From NCBI GenBank assembly GCA_009776905.1, contig WRMX01000102.1, forward strand, positions 1 to 10,594: a stretch of 10,594 nucleotides of DNA, read 5' to 3'. Below the pieces are notes generated by a model that did not search any database, was not told the DNA's origin, and saw only the letters and a program-made list of their open reading frames with translations. This DNA is from Oscillospiraceae bacterium. Its GTDB lineage: Bacteria; Bacillota; Clostridia; Oscillospirales; Oscillospiraceae. The position numbers were made by a program, and so were the translations under genes. Shown in pieces: positions 1-5,729 of this stretch (positions are counted from its first letter, which is position 1; each line of letters starts with the position of its first letter).

Positions 1-285
1 CGCCGTATAAAATGCAGTTTGTGGGGGCGAGGCGCAGCGGATATCATGCTCCCGAGAATCAAGTCAGCACCGAAAAGACCAATGAAAAATATCTGCACCC
101 TTCAAATCTTGTGTTTAACTTGTGATAATGTCAGACCTGACAACTCTTAACTAGATTCTACTAACGCAGTGATAATTGCTATTATAACGTGCCGTTTGTC
201 AAAATAGTTCCATCGAGTATATGCCTCAACTAGACTGAAGATCCTTTAGAAAGCATGTATTCCTTATTGTCGCTTTCCACATTAT
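1..285. other. AT-rich left flank without a supported gene
   Basis: This stretch lies downstream of the leftward small membrane protein gene. Short open frames enter from the left edge: rightward to about 150 in one frame and to about 113 in another. A leftward frame from a GTG at 98 reads a hydrophobic start (QIFFIGLFGADLILG). None has a well-placed ribosome binding site or a recognisable motif, so none is called. A weak hairpin (GAAAGC 249-254 with GCTTTC 272-277) lies just past the stop at 286 but lacks a T-run. The only clear structure is a 14-bp palindrome at 129-142, listed separately. Confidence 0.5.
129..142. promoter_or_regulatory. 14-bp palindrome, possible operator
   Basis: TGTCAGACCTGACA is a perfect inverted repeat (6-bp arms, 2-bp centre) in otherwise AT-rich non-coding DNA. 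Size and symmetry fit a dimeric repressor site such as those of GntR-type regulators, but no convincing promoter was found next to it, so this is only a possibility. Confidence 0.2.
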
Positions 286-795
286 TCACGTAATACGGAA
301 CCAATACTTCACATTCCCTTGTTGCCATCTTGCTTCAACTTCAAAAAGCGTTCCGATATCGACTGATCTTACAATGAACGAGTCTTCAACAAGCTCACTT
401 ATCTCATAGTTATCAATTATTTCCGGTCTATCCAAAAATTCGGATGGCCATTTACGTAATTCATACTCAATGGGTGGATAATTGAATTCCAGTCCCAGTA
501 ATACATCAGTATTATCAATTGGTATACTGGTATAGAATTGCTGTGCGGCCAATTCTAGTGGGTTTAGCAACATGAATGTGCCACTGGTGCTTGTACCGTC
601 ATCAGTATCTGATGTCCACATTTCGACCAAAGGATTCAGTGCAATTCTTTTTTCTGTTCCATTATAACTATATACAATCGCTAAATCGAGCATATTAATG
701 CTAGTATTAGCTTGTTTTCGAAAGTAGATTCCTAAAGCTGTTGCCGCTGTCAGAATGAGGAGTAGCAGTAACTTGATTCTAGCAGATTTCTTCAT
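286..795 (-). CDS. Small membrane-anchored protein of unknown function
   Basis: This 169-residue protein is not recognised. It starts with a positively charged tip (MKKSARIK) and one hydrophobic helix at about residues 8-24, which fits a signal-anchor. There is no cysteine near the helix end, so it is not a typical lipoprotein. The remaining ~145 residues are polar and acidic, with many aromatic residues towards the C-terminus (WQQGNVKYWFRIT), and should lie outside the membrane as a small globular domain. The ATG directly follows the stop of the ATPase gene (TGAATG, no spacing), and a GAGG lies 10 nt upstream inside that gene's last codons. The pair is therefore almost certainly co-transcribed and translationally coupled, which suggests a shared job. 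Base composition is AT-rich like the ATPase gene and unlike the genes to the right. Confidence 0.75.
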   Translation of the reverse strand: MKKSARIKLLLLLILTAATALGIYFRKQANTSINMLDLAIVYSYNGTEKRIALNPLVEMWTSDTDDGTSTSGTFMLLNPLELAAQQFYTSIPIDNTDVLLGLEFNYPPIEYELRKWPSEFLDRPEIIDNYEISELVEDSFIVRSVDIGTLFEVEARWQQGNVKYWFRIT

Positions 796-1917
796 TCAAA
801 TCTCGCCTCGTAAATACTGTCCGAGGTACGGTATCGAAAATGCCAGCATGCCGCGAGACAGCGAATGAATCAATCCCGCATCAATCAACCGCCGCCTATA
901 AGTCTGAGCATACGACCTCCCTATTTGCATTCTATCGCAGATATCCGAAATCTTGCTTTCATCTCTATCAATTGCCATTGCCTTCAAAAACCGTTTATCC
1001 TCTGCGGACAAGGGATTCAAGCATGGCAATATCACATCGCCGGCCAACGCCCGTTTTGAGTTGGAAACAGCAAGCTCAACAGTCGTTGCAGAAAGCCTCT
1101 TTTCACCATCGAGAAACTTGAGCATATGATATCCAACCAATTGAAGCAGATATGGATACCCATCGGTTGCCTGCGCGGCTGTGTCCAGCACCTTCGCATC
1201 AAATTCTATCCCAAGATCGCGGAGAGCTTTAGCGAAGCATGCGCTCACATCTGCGATTTGCAATGAATTGAGGTCAACTTTATTCGCTCTGTTCAAAAAC
1301 GTAAGAATTTTGTCGTTCAACACAGTAGAGATAGCATTCGGCAATCCGGCCATCGCAACAGCGACATTCATTCCATCTCCAACCAGATTTTGATAAGTAG
1401 TAGCAAACACGCGCATCTCGGCCGTGCTGGCACGTATCTCATCGATAAGGAACAACACGCCTTTTTTGCGTTTTGCCAATGCCTCGCACAGGAGCGACAA
1501 TTTTGTGCTGAATCCATAATTCTTGCGTATATCATCAGTAAATGAGAGTCCGACAGAAAACCCAAACGCTCCCGCATTAATGCTTTTGAGCGGATTTTTT
1601 TTATCTTCCGTGGAACGCTCGCCCGCTATCTGAACACCCTCAACAATTTCGTCAAGCATCGTTTCGCTCGCAGAAACACGGACAACAACATAGCCTGCTT
1701 TTTTGGCCCTCTCCGCCAATTCAAGCAATAGGACGGTTTTCCCCATGCCCCTTTGTCCAATAAAGAAAGTCGCGCGATTCGGATGGCCGGGTGCTTCAGC
1801 AAGGCCTTCCATGAATTCCGATATTTCTTTGTCGCGTCCAACGATGTATTTTGGCTTATATCCAAATGTAGGCGAGAATGCATTTGTCATACTGTTGCTT
1901 TCCGTTCGCTTTGCCAC
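796..1917 (-). CDS. AAA+/archaeal-type ATPase with C-terminal winged helix
   Basis: This 373-residue P-loop ATPase resembles the stand-alone bacterial proteins related to archaeal ATPases and Orc1/Cdc6. Visible motifs are Walker A GQRGMGKT (54-61), Walker B VLFLIDE (154-160, Asp159-Glu160), a sensor-1-like strand VAVAMAGLP (185-193), a possible arginine finger in FLNRAN (Arg210) and a lid-helix motif GYPYLLQLVG (253-262). Residues about 303-373 look like a winged-helix DNA- or protein-binding domain. The start is GTG at 1917, chosen because AAGGAG (1927-1932) sits 9 nt upstream; a later ATG at 1890 has no such site. A strong promoter lies at 2010-2038, and the leader is built of 10-bp repeats. 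The gene is AT-richer than those at 2155 onward, consistent with separate acquisition. Target and pathway are unknown; regulation, defence or stress signalling are all possible for this broad family. Confidence 0.85.
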   Translation of the reverse strand: MAKRTESNSMTNAFSPTFGYKPKYIVGRDKEISEFMEGLAEAPGHPNRATFFIGQRGMGKTVLLLELAERAKKAGYVVVRVSASETMLDEIVEGVQIAGERSTEDKKNPLKSINAGAFGFSVGLSFTDDIRKNYGFSTKLSLLCEALAKRKKGVLFLIDEIRASTAEMRVFATTYQNLVGDGMNVAVAMAGLPNAISTVLNDKILTFLNRANKVDLNSLQIADVSACFAKALRDLGIEFDAKVLDTAAQATDGYPYLLQLVGYHMLKFLDGEKRLSATTVELAVSNSKRALAGDVILPCLNPLSAEDKRFLKAMAIDRDESKISDICDRMQIGRSYAQTYRRRLIDAGLIHSLSRGMLAFSIPYLGQYLRGEI

Positions 1918-1930
1918 TCCGTATTGCTCC

Positions 1931-2006
1931 TTATTATTCTTTATTACTCTTTATCATTGCTTATTATTCTTTATCATTGTTTATCATTGCTTATCATTGC
2001 TTATCA
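1931..2006. repeat. 10-bp tandem repeat array in the ATPase leader
   Basis: Seven consecutive exact 10-bp units of the form TTATYATTSY fill 1931-2000, with a partial eighth (TTATCA) at 2001-2006. On the coding (minus) strand the unit reads RSAATRATAA. The array starts within a few bases of the predicted transcription start (~2003). It ends in the Shine-Dalgarno AAGGAG, whose first two bases belong to the last repeat unit. It therefore makes up nearly the whole 5' untranslated leader. Because 10 is not a multiple of 3, the repeated AUG and stop triplets fall in all frames. Confidence 0.9.
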
Positions 2007-2009
2007 CAG

Positions 2010-2038
2010 AGTATAGCACGGAAAAAACCAACGGTCAA
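2010..2038 (-). promoter_or_regulatory. Promoter of the ATPase/membrane-protein unit
   Basis: On the minus strand, -35 TTGACC (2033-2038) and -10 TATACT (2010-2015) are separated by exactly 17 bp, close to the housekeeping consensus. Predicted transcription start is about 2003, giving a leader of about 85 nt. Confidence 0.75.
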
Positions 2039-2079
2039 CTATGAAAACACGCGAATTGACACTATGAAAACACGCGAAT
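2038..2079. repeat. 19-bp direct repeat upstream of the ATPase promoter
   Basis: Two perfect copies of a 19-bp sequence lie at 2038-2056 and 2061-2079, with a 23-bp period. On the minus strand each reads ATTCGCGTGTTTTCATAGT. The proximal copy touches the -35 box at 2033-2038, so the pair sits at roughly -35 to -76 relative to the predicted start. This is where an activator or repressor would bind as two dimers about two helical turns apart. Confidence 0.7.
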
Positions 2080-2093
2080 GGGATGCTACAACT

Positions 2094-2144
2094 CACGCCC
2101 TGTGGGGTAGACGTTTGAAAACGTCTTCCGAGCGCAAGGGCGTG
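2094..2144. repeat. Nested inverted repeat after the URO-D gene
   Basis: Outer arms CACGCCCT (2094-2101) and AGGGCGTG (2137-2144) enclose inner arms AGACGTTT (2109-2116) and AAACGTCT (2119-2126). It begins 10 bp past the stop of the leftward URO-D gene and may mark the 3' end of that transcript. No T-run follows on the minus strand, so it is not a classical intrinsic terminator. It could protect the mRNA end or be a short foldback repeat. Confidence 0.55.
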
Positions 2145-2154
2145 AACATTCAAG

Positions 2155-3162
2155 CTATTTATAATAATTGTACTTGTTCTTCTCGTACTCGTCCTGGATC
2201 CATCCGTTCCGCTCCCTCGCGGACTCGTCGCCGACCGCACCGAGCACTCCGCCCGAAAAACAATACGACCCAACGGGCGCGTACAAATCCAAGACGCGCC
2301 GCACCTCCGCGCGCACCTGCTCCTCCGTCGTTTCCGGCCACGAGCAAAAACCATTGCTCGAAACGCCGGCCGACACGGTCAGCCTGCCCCCGAACCTCTT
2401 GATGATGCCCACGACATCGTTGGACTCCTGCGCCCCCCATGCATCATACCCCATATCGACGATGAACGGCACGAAAGGCTCGAAATATCCGCAGTTGTGG
2501 TGGAGCGCGAGCAGCCCGGCCTCCTTGAACTGCGCGACCTCAGCCCGCCAAACCGGCTCAAAGATATCGAGGAAAACCTCCTCGGACACGAACGGCGCGC
2601 GCTCATGCGCGATATCGTCAAGCCCATGGAACATCTCCGGCTTATAATATTCGAGATATTTCTTTCCCGTCTCGAGATTGATCTCGAGCAGGAACTGCAT
2701 AAGCTCCTTGACCTCCTCGGGCTCCTCAATGCAAGCGACGAGCCCCTCGTTAAACCCCATGAAACTCATCAGTGCCTGGAAATACCCCATCGTGACCCCG
2801 CCCTCGATGAGCAATATCCCCTCCGGGTCGCGCTTCTCCAAATCCTTCTTCGCCATCATCTCCCAATCGATCTCATCCAGGAGCGCAGGCCTCTTGATGA
2901 CGTCGCGCCACTTGCGGATGTCGTCGAGCATGAACTCACCGGGCTTCGGAATCGGCCCCCCGCCCGCGGCGGCCTCCGTGACGAACTCCACGCCCAAGAT
3001 GTTCCTGATCTTCCCGTCCTCCATGAGCTTCCCCGTCGGGTGGGGCAGCGCGGAATTCATCACCGTCCCGCGCATCAGCGTCCTCCCGCTCGGCACGTAC
3101 TCCGCCGCCTGACCGTTCAGAACCCTCAATAAATTTTCCTTTTCCGATAAATGAGCCGCCAT
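2155..3162 (-). CDS. URO-D-fold protein of the MtaA/CmuA methyltransferase type
   Basis: This 335-residue protein has the uroporphyrinogen decarboxylase fold. Members of the MtaA/CmuA branch move methyl groups between a corrinoid protein and a thiol or other acceptor using zinc. It carries HHNCG with His222 and Cys224, then Cys301 in GSYCFSGG. This His-x-Cys...Cys set, 77 residues apart, matches the zinc ligands of methanol:CoM methyltransferase MtaA as I recall them, and argues against haem biosynthesis. The start is ATG 3162, with GGGGG 8 nt upstream; the frame is open 27 codons further, but those residues look non-homologous and cover a foldback. No corrinoid protein, substrate methyltransferase or corrinoid reductase gene is nearby, so substrate and partner are unknown. 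A -10-like TATATT (3182-3187, minus strand) lacks a -35 box, so its own promoter is uncertain. Cytoplasmic. Confidence 0.85.
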   Translation of the reverse strand: MAAHLSEKENLLRVLNGQAAEYVPSGRTLMRGTVMNSALPHPTGKLMEDGKIRNILGVEFVTEAAAGGGPIPKPGEFMLDDIRKWRDVIKRPALLDEIDWEMMAKKDLEKRDPEGILLIEGGVTMGYFQALMSFMGFNEGLVACIEEPEEVKELMQFLLEINLETGKKYLEYYKPEMFHGLDDIAHERAPFVSEEVFLDIFEPVWRAEVAQFKEAGLLALHHNCGYFEPFVPFIVDMGYDAWGAQESNDVVGIIKRFGGRLTVSAGVSSNGFCSWPETTEEQVRAEVRRVLDLYAPVGSYCFSGGVLGAVGDESARERNGWIQDEYEKNKYNYYK

Positions 3163-3201
3163 ATCAAAATCCCCCTTACATAATATACATAAATCCATCG
3201 C

Positions 3202-3274
3202 AGGGCGCGGCTTCCCAGACGCGCCGAAGGTAGGCATTTGCATCCCAAATGGCGCGTCAAGGATGCCGCGCCCT
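3202..3274. repeat. Nested GC-rich foldback element
   Basis: There are three nested levels of pairing. The outer arms are AGGGCGCGGC (3202-3211) and GCCGCGCCCT (3265-3274). The middle arms are GACGCGCC (3218-3225) and GGCGCGTC (3251-3258). The apical hairpin is CATTTG (3235-3240) and CAAATG (3246-3251), sharing one base with the middle arm. A 7-bp direct repeat TACATAA occurs on both sides (3186-3192 and 3274-3280). It lies between the histidine kinase stop and the URO-D start. It may be a REP- or MITE-like interspersed element, or the 3' end structure of the kinase transcript. No T-run follows on the minus strand. Confidence 0.7.
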
Positions 3275-3350
3275 ACATAAGGACGTTGTCACGCTATTAC
3301 GTTATTGTGCATTTTGCTATTGAATCCCGATAATCGGACAGTCTGGCCCG

Positions 3351-5498
3351 TCACTTCAACAAATAATCGGACAGCAGCTTCAAAAGCTCGTCCATGTCCA
3401 AAGGCTTCCCAATGTGCCCGTTCATGCCCGCCGCGAAACACTCCTCGACATCCTCGCGAAAAACATTCGCGGTGATGGCAATGATCGGGACATCAGCCGA
3501 CCGCCCGATGCCGAGCGCGCGTATATGCCTCGTAGCCGTAAGCCCATCCATCTCCGGCATCTGCATGTCCATCAAAACCAGATCATAAAGGTCCGGCGAA
3601 TCCTTGAACATCTGCACGGCCTCGAGACCATTGACGGCGGAATCTATGGCCAGGTTCGTCCCCTCCAGCATCGCAATCACGATCTCGCGGTTCACCTCGA
3701 CGTCCTCGGCCAGCAACACATGGCGGCCGTCGAACTGCGGCAACGCGGCCGCCGCAGAAACCTCCGGACGCACCTGCTCGCCATCCTGGTATTCCCCGAC
3801 AAGATCGGCGATCGTCGACGGGAAAAGCGGCTTTTGCAAAAGCTTCTTGATTCCGACTTCATTCGCCTCACGCGCGATGATGCTGCTGTCGGCGGCCGAA
3901 ATCATCACGACGACGGACTCGCAATCGTCCGGCAGCCTCTTCTTCAGCTCAGCCGCCAATTCGATCCCGTCGAGGTCCGGCATCTTCCAATCAACGAAAA
4001 TATAATCATATTTACACTCATAGCCGATCAGCTCCAGCGCTTCCCTGCCGCTCGAAGCGACGTCGCACACCGCGCCGAACTTTTTCGCGATCCCCTGCAT
4101 ATCGGCCAAAATATACTCATCATCGTCCACGGCTAGCATGCGGAGATTCGCCCAATCGATCTCGCCCCCCTCGCGCAGCAGTCCAACGTCCTCGCCGCGC
4201 CGTATCTTGATGGTGAACGAAAACACGGAGCCCTTCCCAAGCTCCGACTCGACGCTGATAACCCCGCCCATCATTTCCACGATGTTCTTGGAAATGGCCA
4301 AACCAAGCCCCGTCCCGCCGAACCTGCGTGAAATGCTGCTCTCCGCCTGTTGGAACGGTTGGAACAAATTGACCTGCTGCTCCTTTGATATGCCGATGCC
4401 CGTGTCCGTCACCGAAATCTTAAGCTCGCATTCGCCATCCACTTCCCCGACAAAATACGTGTTTAAGCTGATCGACCCCTTCTCCGGGGTAAATTTCACG
4501 GCATTTCCCAAAAGATTCGTGATCACCTGCGCCAGATGCTGGTCGTCGCCGACCATCATCCTCGGAATCTCCCTATCGACATAAACTGTGAAAACCTGTT
4601 CCTTCTCATCCGCCCGATAACTGATGACATTCGCGATGCGTTTCAACATTTTCTCAAAATCAAACTCAGTAACGGACAGCTCAAACTTCCCGGACTCGAT
4701 TTTCGACACATCCAAAACATCATTGATGATGCCGAGCAGATGATGCGACGCATCTTTGATCCTCGCGAAGCTGTGGTCCTTGCGCTCCAAGTCGGCCGCC
4801 GACTCGCCAATGCTCACCATGCCGATGATGGCGTTCATAGGCGTCCTTATCTCATGGCTCATATTCGACAAAAACTCGCTCTTTGCCCTGCTCGCGGACT
4901 GGGCCTTTTCCAATGCCATCACAAGCTCCTGCGCGATGTCATTCGCCTCGTTTTTCGCCATTGTCAACGAATTGAGCGTCTTGACGCAAAACGCGCAAAA
5001 CGAGTACGCGAGCACATTCAGCCCCATGACCGCCGCAAAAGAGATGATGTTATACACCATCGTATACGCCTCTCCGAGCAGATTGATCCTGAACCCGAAC
5101 AGCACCCCCGCGATGATAACAAAGTTTGCGGCCATATGATAAGCAAGGCTTGCGGTGGAAAAATACGAAAGGGAAATAATGGCGACGCCGCAAACATAAT
5201 AGAACAGCAGCCCGTCGCCTTTGAAATAAATCGCTCCATAAACAAGCACGGCCGTGATGAGTGTCGGCGAAAGGAACGCGGTGGCTTTCACGCTCAGCCT
5301 GCTCCGCTCGATGATGATATATATCGCGACTATGGCAAAGCTCATCAAGTAGCGAATGATCATCGCCTTCAGGTCAAAAAACATGAGAGTATACACCGGC
5401 ACGACCATCGCATATACGAACAGAACCAGGATGATATACGGAGCAGACTGGTTCTTCGCTGAATTCCTCAATATAGCTTTACGTATCGCATTAATCAT
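3351..5498 (-). CDS. Membrane hybrid histidine kinase with two receiver domains
   Basis: This 715-residue sensor kinase starts with about six membrane helices (residues ~20-170) and has almost no extracytoplasmic loop, so it may sense something in or near the membrane. A short coiled linker (~180-208) leads to the phosphoacceptor helix SHEIRTPMNAIIGM (His215). The ATPase domain follows, with Asn328/Asn332 in the N-box, DTGIGI (365-370) and GTGLGL (395-400). Two receivers come next: Asp503 in FVDWKMPDLDG with Lys556, and Asp644 in LMDMQMPEMDG with Lys698. All key residues are present in both. There is no HPt domain and no response regulator gene beside it, so the phosphate must pass to a partner encoded elsewhere or act through the receivers. 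ATG 5498 is the only start in frame after an in-frame TAA, yet the GGAGG (5515-5519) is 16 nt away, unusually far. It is transcribed from the promoter at 5580-5608. Confidence 0.93.
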   Translation of the reverse strand: MINAIRKAILRNSAKNQSAPYIILVLFVYAMVVPVYTLMFFDLKAMIIRYLMSFAIVAIYIIIERSRLSVKATAFLSPTLITAVLVYGAIYFKGDGLLFYYVCGVAIISLSYFSTASLAYHMAANFVIIAGVLFGFRINLLGEAYTMVYNIISFAAVMGLNVLAYSFCAFCVKTLNSLTMAKNEANDIAQELVMALEKAQSASRAKSEFLSNMSHEIRTPMNAIIGMVSIGESAADLERKDHSFARIKDASHHLLGIINDVLDVSKIESGKFELSVTEFDFEKMLKRIANVISYRADEKEQVFTVYVDREIPRMMVGDDQHLAQVITNLLGNAVKFTPEKGSISLNTYFVGEVDGECELKISVTDTGIGISKEQQVNLFQPFQQAESSISRRFGGTGLGLAISKNIVEMMGGVISVESELGKGSVFSFTIKIRRGEDVGLLREGGEIDWANLRMLAVDDDEYILADMQGIAKKFGAVCDVASSGREALELIGYECKYDYIFVDWKMPDLDGIELAAELKKRLPDDCESVVVMISAADSSIIAREANEVGIKKLLQKPLFPSTIADLVGEYQDGEQVRPEVSAAAALPQFDGRHVLLAEDVEVNREIVIAMLEGTNLAIDSAVNGLEAVQMFKDSPDLYDLVLMDMQMPEMDGLTATRHIRALGIGRSADVPIIAITANVFREDVEECFAAGMNGHIGKPLDMDELLKLLSDYLLK

Positions 5499-5579
5499 TT
5501 TATAAGTTTAATAACCTCCGAAACCGGATTAAAAACCGGAATAATCAAGATGGCCGGCCCGAACGCCGCGCCTGACATG

Positions 5580-5608
5580 ATAATAACATATTCGCAGAAA
5601 TCAGTCAA
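5580..5608 (-). promoter_or_regulatory. Promoter of the hybrid histidine kinase
   Basis: On the minus strand, -35 TTGACT (5603-5608), a 17-bp spacer ending in TGT (extended -10) and -10 TATTAT (5580-5585). Predicted start near 5573, leaving a leader of about 75 nt with short CCGG-based pairing before the GGAGG. Confidence 0.72.
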
Positions 5609-5665
5609 ATGAACCGCGGCAACCTTCCACAGCAACTATGAACCGCAGCAGCCTTCCACAGCAAC
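5609..5665. repeat. 29-bp tandem duplication upstream of the kinase promoter
   Basis: Two 28-bp copies at 5609-5636 and 5638-5665 agree at 26 of 28 positions (period 29). Both begin ATGAACCGC and end CCTTCCACAGCAAC. The array ends directly at the -35 box (5603-5608) of the kinase promoter. It is non-coding, lies between galE and the kinase gene, and is placed like a pair of regulator-binding sites. Confidence 0.75.
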
Positions 5666-5729
5666 ACGCGTTGCATTGTTGCAATTCACGAGGCAATCGC
5701 ATGCGTGCCATTTCGGTTGCAATCGCCCA

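Noticed and set aside
1..98. A leftward frame from GTG 98 with a hydrophobic start, running off the left edge
   Set aside because: Only about 32 codons are visible, the purine-rich stretch directly abuts the GTG with no spacing, and no family is recognised.
249..277. A hairpin after the small membrane protein gene as a terminator
   Set aside because: The 6-bp stem has a 17-nt loop and no T-run, too weak to call.
1931..2006. The 10-bp array as plasmid-type iterons with the ATPase as a replication initiator
   Set aside because: Units are too short and AT-only for typical iterons, they lie in the transcribed leader, and no replication initiator or partition gene is present.
1931..2079. The repeats at 1931-2079 as a CRISPR array
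   Set aside because: The 10-bp units have no spacers, the 19-bp pair has only two copies, and there are no cas genes.
1878..2402. A rightward 174-codon frame starting in the 10-bp repeats
   Set aside because: It starts in the AT-rich repeat array and continues as an arginine/proline-rich antisense of the URO-D gene; it has no motif or ribosome binding site.
3163..3243. A 27-codon N-terminal extension of the URO-D gene to 3243
   Set aside because: The extra residues cover the 3202-3274 foldback and look unlike the family. ATG 3162 has a strong ribosome binding site.
3330..3374. A 12-bp direct repeat ATAATCGGACAG (3330-3341 and 3363-3374) at the kinase gene end
   Set aside because: It is short and has only two copies, one inside the coding sequence; it may be a small local duplication, without a sign of function.
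3414..5462. Long rightward frames (up to 308 codons) opposite the histidine kinase gene
   Set aside because: They are arginine/histidine-rich antisense shadows of a gene with complete kinase and receiver motifs.
5671..5712. Short palindromes between galE and the 29-bp repeats (TTGCA-TTGT-TGCAA and CGCATGCG) as the galE terminator
   Set aside because: The stems are short and no T-run follows on the minus strand.
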